Assembly: GCA_034231615.1 (NCBI GenBank)
Contig: CM067311.1
Location: 11,177,212 to 11,241,211 of the forward strand
Source of the DNA: Meghimatium bilineatum
Lineage: Eukaryota; Mollusca; Gastropoda; Stylommatophora; Philomycidae
Direction of reading: 5' to 3'
DNA: 64,000 nucleotides
Part shown: positions 48,120-59,038 of the stretch, piece after piece
Numbering within the stretch: position 1 is the first letter of the stretch
How the letters are laid out: each line of letters starts with the position of its first letter
The notes under the pieces: model-generated
Databases searched by the model: none
Told to the model about the DNA's origin: nothing
The model's input: the letters and a program-made list of their open reading frames with translations, nothing else
Position numbers and translations under genes: made by a program

Positions 48120-48500
48120 AGTCTATGAAAATAACGTTTTGGACTTTTGATTGAAATACATCAAATATGGTCTTCAGATGGTACAATTGAACTTCTAGTG
48201 CTGTTATTTCGGCTTCACAGTTAGAACATATCTCCACACAGGCGTCAACAACTCATCAGATAACCTGCTTTGATAGTGGCTCTGAAAGTAGTCCCATCAG
48301 TATAGACATGAATCCATTTTTCTGGGTTTGTGTCTATTGTTTTCTGTGTTGCTTTCATAAGATTTACTGGGTCAGAACTTTTCGTTGCATTATCTCTTAA
48401 TTGTGTTTTGATTTCCAGCAATTAAAACCCACATGCGGTGGTAAAAAATTTTCTACTCTTTGCAGTTCTTGTCTCTTGTCTGGGAGGTGATAGCTGTCTT
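48120..48500 (-). mobile_element. LINE fragment with RNase H N-terminal part
   Basis: Minus-strand frames give TIDTNPEKWIHVYTDGT, then FRATIKAGY, with a later CEAEITALEVQLYHL. This is the first beta strands of an RNase H domain (xxVYTDGS...A) followed by the E-containing helix. Frame breaks occur after the first segment. The matching C-terminal RNase H half occurs in a separate element at 59039-59560. Confidence 0.65.
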
Positions 48501-48884
48501 TTATTTCATTGACATGTCTCAGGACTGACTTTTGTTTTATTCTGTGGTTTGGTTGCCAGTTTTCTACAAGTTGTTTACAAGTTGTTTCTACAAATGTAGA
48601 ACCCCTTGAGATGCGGAGAGATATGGCTGCAATGGAGGCTTATGAAAGAAGCAAAAAAATTAACAAAGACCACTCAAATAAACAAGCAAGTTTTATTAAG
48701 ATACTGCTTTATCAATTTTTACTTGGAGGCTCTGAATAATAATTTAGATGCGAAATGCAATGCTAGTATGCTTGAAAATAAGCAGACTACAAAAGATGGT
48801 TTAATACACCATTCTCTGCTTTAGGGTCTTGGTTTTTTCTGTTGGGGTTTACTCCTCTAAATATATATTTTAAAAAAATACCCA

Positions 48885-49560
48885 GTCTATTGTCTTTTCT
48901 CTGTTTTTGCTGTAAGACATCGCAGGGTTGAATAACGATTGGGCCATGGCTTGTTTGGTTGCTTGATATTCAATAATATTATAACATCTCAGAACATCTG
49001 TAACTCCTTCAATCCATCTTCTTCTTGGTCTTTCTCTGTATCTTGCTGTTTTTATTTTTATGTTGTATGCTCTTGCGGCTGGCCAATAAGGATTCATTCT
49101 CATAAGTGGCCAAACCATTTCAGTCTCTGTTTTTCAATATACTTCACCACAGATGTTGTTCTCCTGCCAAAGATGGATGTGTCGGGCCATTGGCGCAAAT
49201 AAAACGGCGACACAATGTATTTCCATTCTCTGGACTACATCCTGCTGGAAATCTAGAATGGATCATGGTCCTGCTACAAGAGAGATCCAGCAGGAATTTT
49301 GAGGATGAACGCTGAAGAAGAAGATGTTGTTCCAACAGTTCTTGTAATCTCTTTTTGTTTGCTGCTTTTATTAGACATCTCGTTTCACACGTAGTAAGCT
49401 GTCTCTCTTGTTCTTTAGTTAGTGTCCATGTCTAACATTGATAACATAACGTTTTTATGAAGGTTGAATTTATGATTTTGTCTTTTGGTTTCCTTTGGGA
49501 TAAATGTGTGTTTCAAAATTGGTGTACGTTCATAATTCACGTAGTTTACTTTTGAAATTT
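48885..49560 (-). mobile_element. LINE C-terminal region, split by a SINE-like insertion
   Basis: Minus-strand reading WTLTKEQERQLTTCETRCLI lies right of 49332. It continues left of 49160 as GLATYENESLLASRKSIQHK-type text in shifted frames and then RYRERPRRRWIEGVTDVLRC at about 48990-49060. These are the usual RT-tail landmarks. An element A copy interrupts it at 49161-49321 with a 10-bp TSD. Confidence 0.7.
49161..49321 (+). mobile_element. SINE-like element A with 10-bp TSD, inside a LINE
   Basis: Full copy (ctcctgccaaagatggatg to gaacgctgaagaagaa). Flanked by AGATGTTGTT at 49151-49160 and 49322-49331. Removing it rejoins the LINE reading around it. Confidence 0.92.
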
Positions 49561-49699
49561 TAAAATGTATCCTCTTGCTTCCTACTTGAATTTACCCAAC
49601 TATAGCACTGTCTCCGAGTCCAAAATCAAAGCTAAACTTGATTTGGAAACACAATATCAGTGTTAAAATTAAAATCAAATTGTATAAATCACTAGTGCT

Positions 49700-49815
49700 T
49701 TCTTCTTCTGCGTTCGCTCTCTTGTAACCACAACGAATATATCGTGTGATTTCCGCCGGGAGCGTGAAGTACGTTGTGTTATTCGCACCTCTGTTGGTCA
49801 TTTTGTTGCCGCTGC
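49700..49815. repeat. repeat D fragment
   Basis: cttcttctgcgttcgctctc, cttgtaaccacaacgaat and gatttccgccgggagcgtga match the start of the block at 35965. Confidence 0.6.
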
Positions 49816-50149
49816 CCTCTGGCGCTGTTCTGCCCCTTCATTGTACTCAGTATGAAATCTAGTCGTCTCTCGCCATGCATCTACCTTTTCGTGCCTTTTT
49901 TCATTGGCCACCCCACCAGTGGCGTAGTGTGGGTCAATGGTTCCCGGGACGGAATCATATTTTTCCGCCCTTGTGATATTAAAAACAAATACGGCAGTGA
50001 TTGTAAAAGATTGGACGACAATATTTTTTTGAAAACATATTAGGTACATAAACAAAAATACATTATCATTTAAGCTTTCGTGCTTTAAGGGCAGCAAAAT
50101 TGTTATGCCGTCGTCAAAATAAGTTCGTCAGTGATACTGTGTTCTATTG

Positions 50150-50880
50150 ACAAAATGGCTAAATTACTTAATCTTGTGCAGCTCATAGTAGACCTTAAGT
50201 AATTTTTTTATTAACTTTAACTTTGAGAAACTTCGTTCACATGATTCAATGCTGATAGCTATTGTTTAAAATATGCGAAGCATTATCACAATATTCGGCA
50301 CGCTAATACCATAATTGCATTGTTGAATAAACTTCAGAAGCTCGAAGGATCCCTTCATAACTCTATCTTGGTCTTTGAATTAGCTACAGCGACAAAATTG
50401 CATAATCTCTCTCTTTCGATTACAAACTCTTTCACGTCGATGTCACTGGGCTCTTCTTCGAATTCACACTTGTATTCTGAGTTTAACAAGTTACTTTGTG
50501 AGAAGAAAGAGTATTTAATATTCAGCTCATGCAGTTGCTGAAACCTGGTCTTGATTTCTTGTATTATTCGGTCCACTGATTCGAACATTTCTTGTCTTAA
50601 TTTAATATCATAATATAAACCAGCATCTGCAGCTTTCTCACTAGACATCCTTTTTTTTTCTTATTAGACGAGGAGTTATATTGATGCCTAGATATTCACA
50701 AACATGTTTAGCATAATTCAATGTGTCGTTGACCATAACATCACGGTTGTCGACTAGGATCAATTGTAATGCCTGAATTTTTATAGCACATTGATGCATA
50801 TTTCGACCATTCGTCTGGAGATACAATTGTGTATTATTTATTTCATTTAGGTATGCTTTGTGCACCACGGAACCAAATTT
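50150..50880 (-). pseudogene. second hAT-type transposase remnant
   Basis: Minus-strand frames at 50641-50868 (YLNEINNTQLYLQTNGRNMH, CAIKIQALQLILVDNRD) and 50355-50648 (LYYDIKLRQEMFESVDRIIQ, EIKTRFQQLHELN) are consecutive parts of a DUF4371/hAT protein. After another break, ESCERSFSKLKLIK appears near 50215-50255, the conserved start of the hAT dimerisation region. Several shifts and a stop are present. It lies just beyond the 3' end of the Toll-like receptor, and the receptor's likely polyadenylation signal (AATAAA on the minus strand at about 50837-50842) falls inside it. Confidence 0.7.
50837..50842 (-). promoter_or_regulatory. possible polyadenylation signal for the Toll-like receptor
   Basis: AATAAA on the minus strand, about 110 bp after the stop codon. 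It is the nearest perfect match I noticed. It lies in hAT-derived DNA, so use is unproven. Confidence 0.35.
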
Positions 50881-50952
50881 TACATAAAAATAATTAAACT
50901 TCTGAAAAACAAAAAAATGTCTTATTTCTTACAGTTATACAGAAAATTTCAA

Positions 50953-53562
50953 CTAATTATTTCTCAGATCTTCCACAAGTTTTGTCCAAAATACTTCCAT
51001 GAAAGGTTCATCGTGATGATGTTCCACTTCAGGATATTTGATGTAAGTATTGTTTTGAATATGATACAGGAGTTCTGTGCCCAATTCTCTCTTAGTAAGG
51101 TTCTCCATAAGAAGGAAGACTAGAACAGACCGGCCAGTGTGAACATTCTCCATATTAGCCATTTGTAACTCGTATCTGCACCAAACACTCTTCAGCAGAC
51201 TACGTGTTAAGACTACTAACGTATGTCTGCTGTTCTGTATTGCGTTCACTATGTTTGATGCTATATATTCTCCGGCCACAAAATCAAAAGCATGAACATG
51301 AACTTTAAGTCCTCGAGATTTGAGCTGTGGAACTAAAGTGTCAATAACAAAGTTTTGATCATCAGAAACATATGACATGAAAACATCATATGTAAAGTCA
51401 TCCTCTATTGCTGATGTCCCTTCCTTTAGTTTGAAACTAAGGTACGCAGAATAATAAAGATATTTTATCTTCCATCTGAACCTGTACACAATAGAGCCTA
51501 AAATGAAACAAATCACAAGAAAAGTACCACATAATATTGCTGTGAAGAGTTCCATTTGTGAAGTGCATTCTTTCACCAATTTCTGATATATTGTATCAAA
51601 TTTTGTAACATATTTCTCCGAAGTGTCCAAAAATACACATTTGTAATCGGTTAGGTTTTTATGAAATATGTTTGAAGTAACCACCCAGTCGAGAAAGAAC
51701 ATGTTCTCACAGAAGCAGTGTATAGGAGTCTGAGAGAAGTCTATACTCAGATTATTATTCTGAGATATGTTTTTTAGAGCTTCTATTGTAGATCTGGTCA
51801 GAGTTGCCAGTTCTGTGAAACGAAAATCAATAAATTGTAGGTTTTTCATATGTGAGATGTACACATCAAAGTAGTAGAAAGCATTATTTTGTAACCACAC
51901 CTTTTCCAAATTGTCCAATCCTTCGAATGTTCGATTAGAAATTGTTAATATATTGACAAAACTGAGATCTAGGTATGTTAGTTTTGTGAGAGACTTAAAG
52001 AGAGGATTGCTTCCAGTGTGTAATGAATGCATTCCAAAAAAATTAGAGCTTAGATTCAGTTTCACCAGAGCTGGAAAGGTGTCAAAGAAATTTTCTGAAA
52101 TATAATAAATGCTACACTGCACAAGGTCAAGCTCTTCCAATGCAATCAATCCTGTGATTGGACCAACAAGACTTGGGATATTGTTTCCAGTTAAACTTAA
52201 TTTTTTCAAAGAATTTTTTGGATTTATTGAGAATGTTGTCAAGGAATAAGACCATCCGGCATATTCAATCCTGACTTCTTCCAGTTTTTGTGGTAATTTT
52301 AGAAGTGATTTGTCCAAACCCAATGTATCACTTGCCATTATTGAACTAGACTGGTGGTAATAGCTTGTGCATCTCTTGACATCTGGAAACTTTGTAGGCA
52401 GTCTAAAACTAAGAGTTCCTTTATTGATACTCAGAATTTTTAAATTTTCTAATTTTGTAAAATTCTGAAGGTAAGCTCCAAATGTGAATCTGTTATCACT
52501 AATGTCCAACTCGAACAATGTCTTGGGGAGAGAGTCCATAACATCATCTTCCATCATTTCAAAACTGTTACTGGATACAATGAGAGTCTTGAGATGAATT
52601 GGTAATATTTCCACAAATTTTTTCGTCACAGTAACACACGGCGTATAAATGTTGATCACGTTTGACATTCTCAAGTATGAAAGGTTTGATTTCTGCAAAC
52701 CTTTCAAGATGCCTGTTAGATCATCCAGACATTGTTGTTCGTTCCCACTGATATCCAATACTTTCAAATTTGTTAAAGGATTAAATACTCCAGAATTGGT
52801 CCGATGACCGTTTATGCAACATCCTGTAATATTAAGAAATGTGAGATTGGCAACATTGATGAACGTGTCATTCTGAACTGACACAGGAGAACATTGTCCA
52901 TTCTTAGGTCCCGATAAAGTAAGATTCTTTAAGGAAGTCAATTTTTTAAACCCAAATCCTAAAGACTTGTTTAATAGACCATCCATATACAGATGAGTTA
53001 ATTCTCTTAACTCAGACAATGCTTTGTCTGGATATTCCAGATGAACATCTGTTAAATCTCTGTTATTGTAGTTAATTTTCAGTGATGTAAGCGAAGAGAG
53101 CGGTTTGAATACAAACCGCGGGAAACTTTCATCCATTGCCAGGTAGTTTCCTTTTAAATCCAAATAGAGAAGTTTGCTTAAGTTTAAAAAGTTATTGGTT
53201 TTTAGTTTGTGTAATTGATTATTGCTAATATTTAGATATACTAAATTTATGTATTTCATTAGGATGTTGCCAAGGTTTTCAATTTTATTGTTAGATAGGT
53301 CAAGATAAGTGATATTCGAATCTAAATGCTGTGGAACCTCCTTAATGCCAAGTCCAACACAGTCTACAGATGTATTCTTTTGTTTACACATACTTTCACT
53401 TTTGTGATCAGTATATGAAAATCTAGACGTTGGCGACACATATCTTCTGTTGCTAACTTTTTCATTCAAAGGAGTGGCCAACTGTTCACAATAATAATGA
53501 CCTGTAGTTATTACCATTGCTAACAAAAGTTGTGATACTGCTGAGAATGTCCGTCGGTCCAT
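50953..53562 (-). CDS. Toll-like receptor, single cysteine cluster, noncanonical BB loop
   Basis: An uninterrupted 869-codon frame encoding a type I membrane receptor of innate immunity. Order: N-terminal hydrophobic signal (about 1-26); a Cys-containing cap; about 19 leucine-rich repeats (about 83-610) beginning ITYLDLSNNKIENL; one C-terminal Cys cap (C616, C618, C642, C666); a membrane helix (about 671-694, FTAILCGTFLVICFILGSIV); and a cytoplasmic TIR domain (723-869). TIR landmarks present: box 1 YDVFMSY, the SVWCRYEL helix and box 3 FW near the end. Box 2, usually RDxxPG, reads FDFVAG (759-764), so Arg and the BB-loop Pro are replaced. One LRRCT cluster means the sccTLR (V-type) layout. 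Signalling through adaptors is known for the family. Ligand is unknown. The start codon at 53562 is the first Met before the signal, and ttccacag just upstream could be a splice acceptor for a 5' UTR intron. Confidence 0.95.
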   Translation of the reverse strand: MDRRTFSAVSQLLLAMVITTGHYYCEQLATPLNEKVSNRRYVSPTSRFSYTDHKSESMCKQKNTSVDCVGLGIKEVPQHLDSNITYLDLSNNKIENLGNILMKYINLVYLNISNNQLHKLKTNNFLNLSKLLYLDLKGNYLAMDESFPRFVFKPLSSLTSLKINYNNRDLTDVHLEYPDKALSELRELTHLYMDGLLNKSLGFGFKKLTSLKNLTLSGPKNGQCSPVSVQNDTFINVANLTFLNITGCCINGHRTNSGVFNPLTNLKVLDISGNEQQCLDDLTGILKGLQKSNLSYLRMSNVINIYTPCVTVTKKFVEILPIHLKTLIVSSNSFEMMEDDVMDSLPKTLFELDISDNRFTFGAYLQNFTKLENLKILSINKGTLSFRLPTKFPDVKRCTSYYHQSSSIMASDTLGLDKSLLKLPQKLEEVRIEYAGWSYSLTTFSINPKNSLKKLSLTGNNIPSLVGPITGLIALEELDLVQCSIYYISENFFDTFPALVKLNLSSNFFGMHSLHTGSNPLFKSLTKLTYLDLSFVNILTISNRTFEGLDNLEKVWLQNNAFYYFDVYISHMKNLQFIDFRFTELATLTRSTIEALKNISQNNNLSIDFSQTPIHCFCENMFFLDWVVTSNIFHKNLTDYKCVFLDTSEKYVTKFDTIYQKLVKECTSQMELFTAILCGTFLVICFILGSIVYRFRWKIKYLYYSAYLSFKLKEGTSAIEDDFTYDVFMSYVSDDQNFVIDTLVPQLKSRGLKVHVHAFDFVAGEYIASNIVNAIQNSRHTLVVLTRSLLKSVWCRYELQMANMENVHTGRSVLVFLLMENLTKRELGTELLYHIQNNTYIKYPEVEHHHDEPFMEVFWTKLVEDLRNN

Positions 53563-53734
53563 TGTCTGTGGAATATATTAGGGAAATAAATAAACTATTC
53601 AGCACATTTGATTATGTGTAGCTTATAAGCCTATTCATGGTTTATTTGTATTTGGCCCATCAAGGATCTATAATATTAACAAACATCACCTTAAGCTAAA
53701 AAATGTAAATATCTAGTCAGCATTTTTTTCCAAA

Positions 53735-54250
53735 ATGGAAGACTAGACAGAGAAATAGAAACAAGGTGCCAGAAAGCAAACACAGTGACTTACCAACTTT
53801 CACCATTACTTCTTCACAATAGATCAAGATGGAAATCAAAAGACATAATATCTACAATTTTTTATACCAACACTGTGCTACCAATGTCAGAGATTAACAT
53901 CCTCACAGCAGATGAAAATCACATGTGAAATGAAGTGTCTGAGAAAAGTTGCAATGGTTACTAAACTACATACAATAAGAAATGAAGAAATTAGAAAACG
54001 AGTTGGTATAATATGTATTGAGCATATCGAAATACAGCAAGTAAAATGGTTCAGTCACCTCATGAGAATGAACGCAAACCAAATACCAATTAGAACATAT
54101 AACAAAAGAATATCAGGGCATAAGGCCAAGGTATACCAAGGAAACGGTGGATAGAAAACATCAAGATAGCCTTGAACAAACATGAACTTATTGCAATCAA
54201 AGCGACACATCTGGCCTTGGAACGTCTTCTTAAGCTCCCACCCTACGCAT
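53735..54250 (+). mobile_element. LINE C-terminal fragment
   Basis: Readable as GRLDREIETRCQKANTVTYQ, then after a break IRNEEIRKRVGI and IEIQQVKWFSHLMRMNANQI, then a basic tail. This is the standard RT C-terminal arrangement. Stops and shifts are present. It begins about 170 bp upstream of the Toll-like receptor start, on the opposite strand. Confidence 0.75.
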
Positions 54251-54959
54251 AACTGCAAGAGTGAATACTATCATTCACCTGGAGATAGACAACATACATA
54301 TATCCTTCAATAATAATCATATAAAGCAAGATAAAACTTTGGTTACTTCATCATCAGGTAGCATATCATGGACAGAATGTAGCAGTCATCACAGCTTTTC
54401 GAAACTTCTGATCTTGAGCCAGTCTTTCTGCTTCTATTACTATCATGTTCTGGTGCTCTTTGATGTCTTCTCTAGGCTGTCATGGCGTTTGATATGGCCA
54501 AAATATTATAGGTATCTGGAAAGAACCATGCTGTTTAGCTAGTTTTCTTGTACATTCATTTCTCTCAGGATGGCTACTTGGTGATTTTTCTGGTCATAGT
54601 TTTCTAAGAATTTTTCTGTAAAAAATTTTTTCCTGTGATGTTGTCCTATATTTGCTTCCTCCGTCGTCTCTTCACTACTGTCCCTCTTCCCTATTTTTTT
54701 TTCATTCCTAGCACCACCATGTGTGTATGTAAGATTTGTTACTGTTGTCCTTTGTCCTGATGAAGGTTTTTAGTTGAAACGTCGTCAGTCACTGTGTCTC
54801 GTTACTAGGCTGTTTTATGACTTATTTTTATAACACATACCTATTTTTTGTTCATTTTGATATTTGCCCTGTGTTACCCCAGCCACCCATTTCCTGTTTA
54901 GGGTTTTTACCCGACACTGGAACTTTTATCCCTTAAAGAATATAGACTAGATATAAATA
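54251..54959. other. unannotated spacer, retroposon-like
   Basis: Contains cctgatgaaggtttttag and ttgaaacgtcgtcagtc at about 54757-54790, a wording common near the 3' end of some invertebrate retroposons. No gene seen. Confidence 0.4.
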
Positions 54960-55560
54960 GCATATCTAAAAAACAAACATACTGATAATAAGCAAATTCA
55001 CAGGACAAGTGCTAAACATAAAAATATGTGGAGAGGAACCGCAAGTAGAACAGTATCAATATCTATGACACATTATCACAAATGATGGCAGATGTGAAAC
55101 AGAAGTTAAAAGGAGAATAGGAATGGCTAAAAGTATTTTCGATTACACTTTTATTAACATCCAAACAGATTACAATCAAGCTAAAAATGAGAATTATAAA
55201 ATGCTACATCTATTCTATATTAATATATGGCTAAAAAAATATGGACAATAAACAAACAATTAGAGGACAGAATTAATGCCTTTGAGGTGTGAATATATAG
55301 AAGAATAGGGAACACATCATGGAAAGATAAAAGAGTCAACAAAGAGGTTCTAACAACACTTAATATGAAGAAAGAATTATTAAAGGAAATAAAAATCGCA
55401 CAAATAAAATACGTTGGACATAATAAACGGCATCTTGTTAAGATTTTACTTGAGGATAAAATCGAGGCGGAGCAAGCAAGAGGCAGAGATACAAGTGGGA
55501 GAGTAACATCACAAGATGGACATGTTACAGTCTAGCAGAGTGCACCACCAATAGAAGAGA
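54960..55560 (+). mobile_element. LINE C-terminal fragment
   Basis: Translation with breaks: EEPQVEQYQYL, NDGRCETEVKRRIGMAKSIF, LTSKQITIKLKMRIIKCYIY, then IWTINKQLEDRINAFEV and YRRIGNTSWKDKRVNKEVL. It is the KYLGSxITxDGR to WRRM segment of a LINE RT. Confidence 0.75.
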
Positions 55561-55664
55561 CAAGGAATGTTGGAGTTCCGGTGCATCCAACTTTCGTTCT
55601 GAAAACTTCACTTGATGATGTGCTCAGAACATGTGAACAAAGTGAAATTATATCCATAACATAT

Positions 55665-56740
55665 TTTTTTTTATTACAGCAAAGCATTTGACAAGGTGAA
55701 GCATTCAAAAATTAGAAGACTACTAGAAAATCTCAACTTTGATGGGAAAGATCTAAGAATAGTAAGAAATATGTATTGGAAACAAACAGCTGCGATGAGA
55801 GATAGGTAGATTTCAAAAGATAGAAATGGGTGTCAGGCAAGGTTGTGTAATGTCACCTGACCTTTTCTCTCTGTATACAGAATACATTATGCGAAATATA
55901 GAAGATATGCCAGGAATAAAAGTGGGAGGGTGCAATATAAATAACTATTTATATTGAGATATGCTGATGACATAGTATTGATCGCAGGAAACAAACAAGA
56001 ACTACAAGCCCTATTAGATAAAGTAGTGAAGGAAAGTAAAAAACAAAGGCCTCAGTTTAAACAAGAAGAAAACAGAAGTAATGGTCGTATCAAAGAGACA
56101 TACACCACCAAGATGCAACATAATAATTAATAACACAAAATTAGCACAAGTTGAAAAAGTGAAATATCTTGGCACCCTGTTAACATCAGAAGGTAGATGA
56201 TCAAGTGAGATAAAGAGCCGAACAGCACAAGCCAAATCAGCATTCCACAAAATGAAAACCATTTTTTGCAATGGAAGTCTATCAATGCAGACCCGAATTC
56301 GGGTGCTGAGATGTTATATAGAATCAATTCTTTTTTAATGGATGTGAAGCATGGACTGTAAACAAGAAAATTCAAAGCGAATTAGAGGCTACAGAAATGT
56401 GGTTTCTGAGAAGAATGATGAAAATACCATGGACAGCCAAGAAAACTAATGCAGAGGTTCTCATTGATGCTGGCGCAAAAAGATCAATCATATCAAACAT
56501 TAGGGGCAGACAGTCAATGTTTCTAGGTCATGTGCTGAGAAGAGCACAGCTTGAACACTTAATAACCACTGGAAAGATCAAAGGGAGTAGAGATAGGGGT
56601 CGACAAAGAGTAAAGTTACTAGATGGGCTTGTATCGTGGCACGGTAGAAGCTCACCAACTGAGCTTATTGATAACACAAGAGACAGAGAGCCGTGGAGAA
56701 ACATGATCGCCTACGCCAGTCGGCATGGCACTTGATTGAT
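55665..56740 (+). mobile_element. RTE-like LINE, RT core and 3' end
   Basis: The longest LINE remnant here. Segments in order: SKAFDKVKHSKIRRLLENLN; FLSLYTEYIMRNIEDMP; RYADDIVLIAGNKQELQALL with the YADD catalytic motif at 55960-55971; KVKYLGTLLTSEGR; then an open 112-codon tail at 56397-56735 (MWFLRRMMKIPWTAKKTN, then QSMFLGHVLRRAQLEHLITT and ASRHGT). It ends in ttgattgattta, a simple tail of the RTE kind. Several frameshifts separate the segments, so it is inactive. The 5' part (endonuclease) is missing. Confidence 0.85.
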
Positions 56741-57904
56741 TTATTGAACATTTTTGTAACAGCCTGGAGTATCAAAAGCATATCTTTGTTTACTGTAATC
56801 TTTCGTTGTTGTATTCGGAAGAACATAATTAATTCTTTGAGATTTGGTTCGCGGCTTAGCTGAAAAAGTAGGCCATATGGGTTCCTTCCTTGGGATCCCT
56901 CAAGACTAGATGGAAGGCCACGGAGAAATCGTTTGATAGTAGGGACCAGTCTAGGTCACAACATGGTGACTGGAAGGGAACTATTTATATAATTAAGTAA
57001 TAATATATGCATTGATAAACTTTAAAAGGACTTGGTTTTACGTTAAACACAACTAATGACCTTTATTAAGGCAGGAAGTGGCTTACGAAAGAAAAAGTGT
57101 TTTAAAAGGGGACAACAGCCAAAAACAATTTGAGAACCACTGTGCTAGATAACAATTATATTAAAATGCACATTGTGTGCTGTTGACATATTTTTTTTTT
57201 ATCTCGGCCTGTTATCTTAAAGCCACGGTGTAAAATGAAAAGATAGGAAACAAAAATATTACCTTGTATGCCAAAAAAAAACAGTAGAAAGAAAAATAAA
57301 CAGGAAATGCCGAACAGGATTTTGTGTGTTTTCACCGAAGGTATAACAAATATTGCTAACACTACCACCTGAGGTAGGTTACCAAATCTATTATTTTTTA
57401 AATATAATCCTCAACAAACCACGAAGAGGTCAACAGCAAAGGGGGGGGGGGATAAATGTAACTAGAGAATATAAGTGAAGTCCGTAGTAGATATGAGGAG
57501 AGGGTTTACCCATCCCCCCTTTCCCACCATTTAAAAAATGGTATAAATGAAAAGTTGAAAAGGGACACATAAAAAAAGTACAAGGTCGAGAATGCATGAT
57601 GCAACCATAGGGACTGAAAATGTAATAGAACAGACAAGAATAATAAGAATGTGTGGGTGAGCAAGGTATGTAAGAAGGAGAGAATTCAGGTGAAAGAATG
57701 AATAATAGGAATCTAAACACAAGTGACAGAAGCTTGTACTCTATGTAACAGGAAGACTTCTAAAGGATTATAACATATACCATATATTGTCATATCGAGA
57801 CTAGTATAATCACAACATGTATCGAATGAAGAACAGAGATGTAGATAATCCCATTGTATGTTTGTATTCTGTCTTGTAATTTTAATTTATTTTTTTAAAT
57901 GAAA
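56741..57904. other. unannotated spacer; possible hAT terminus
   Basis: At 57128-57143 ttgagaaccactgtg matches the reverse complement of the common hAT end CAGTGGTTCTCAA, but no left partner was found. A G-run of 12 lies near 57440. No gene seen. Confidence 0.4.
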
Positions 57905-58240
57905 AAAATATGTACGTAGATATATATACGTGTGTGTGTGTATATAGGGCCTATATATATATGTGTGTGTGTATGTGTATATATGTATATACATATATGG
58001 AAGTGTATATGTATATATGTATGTGAGTATATGTGTATATATAGGTATGTATATGTATATATATATATGTATATATATATATGGGTGTATGCATGTATGG
58101 GTATGTGTACGTAGGTAAGACTATGTAAGTATATTTGTATATGTGTAGGTATACATGTATATAGGTGGGCATGCGCATATGTATGAGTATGTAAACACAA
58201 TTGTGTGTGTGTGTACATATATATGGTATGCATATAGTTA
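57905..58240. repeat. compound (TA)n/(TG)n microsatellite
   Basis: Mixed tatata, tgtgtg and tatgta runs. Long open frames across it (up to 198 codons on the minus strand, rich in Tyr, Ile, His and Thr) are by-products. Confidence 0.9.
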
Positions 58241-58399
58241 TAGAACTATGAGAATTCAAAACTTTATATATGTATGAATATATGTGCTTTTTGGAAAGAA
58301 ATAAAAGAACAACAAAATCCACAGGTAACACCAGCAGACAAGCAACACAGCATATAGTCAACAGACAACCAAGACAGGAACAACAAAGAGCACCGACCA

Positions 58400-58980
58400 G
58401 ACAGAATAAAGTCCTTATAAGGGCTACCAACTTCATTTCATATTTTAAAAGATAAAAAAATATTTCTCCACGGGTACAACCAGCAGCCGATACTGCACAA
58501 CCAATGTCATCATAGACAACTACAGACACCATCTGATCCAGACCCACTCAGCGAATGAACAACACAGGACATAGCAGATGAAAAGAACTCCAACCAAATC
58601 AATAGAAAGTCCTTTTAAGGACTACCACCTTATAATCCAGACCGACACAGCGAAGGAACAACACAGCAAATAGCAGAAGAAAGAGCTCCAACCAATCCAA
58701 CTCAAAGTCCTTTTAAGGACTACCACCTTATAGTCTCATCAATACCGGAGACAGGCATAGCCAAGCCATAGTCCATATAAGGACTGCCGCTAGGAGGCCC
58801 AACAGCGAACCCGGCTAACAGAGCCAGATCCTAGCAACAACCAGGCAGACAAGCCACAAAAACCACAGGTCCCCAACCGCCTCGATATAACCAACATGGA
58901 CACCAGTCCTAGGTTGAAAGTGGCGGGCCTCGACCAAATGAGGCATAAACCCCTACGTAACAAACAACAAAATGACAAAC
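58400..58980 (-). repeat. ~100-bp repeated units with a conserved hairpin (LINE 3' UTR?)
   Basis: Four hairpins: 58410-58425, 58608-58623, 58707-58722 and 58770-58785. Two read AGTCCT-TTTA-AGGACT exactly. The first has TATA in the loop with one G-T pair, and the last is weaker. Flanking text (cgacacagcgaaggaacaac, agctccaaccaatccaact) is also repeated at about 100 bp. Because the next feature on the right is a LINE RNase H tail reading leftward, this is probably its 3' untranslated region. Read on the plus strand, the hairpin resembles a histone mRNA stem-loop, but no histone frame is present. Confidence 0.6.
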
Positions 58981-59038
58981 CATTTTAAAAATATGAACAT
59001 GTATTTAGGGTACAGTACAAGTAGACGCCACCACATGT

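Noticed and set aside
51911..52105. A plus-strand 64-codon frame
   Set aside because: It is antisense to the Toll-like receptor.
57895..58547. A 198-codon and a 112-codon frame on the minus strand
   Set aside because: Both run through a TA/TG microsatellite and give low-complexity Tyr/Ile/His/Thr-rich readings.
58600..58790. Histone gene ending in the stem-loop
   Set aside because: No histone-like protein could be read upstream on the plus strand, and the hairpins are palindromic and repeated beside a LINE on the minus strand.
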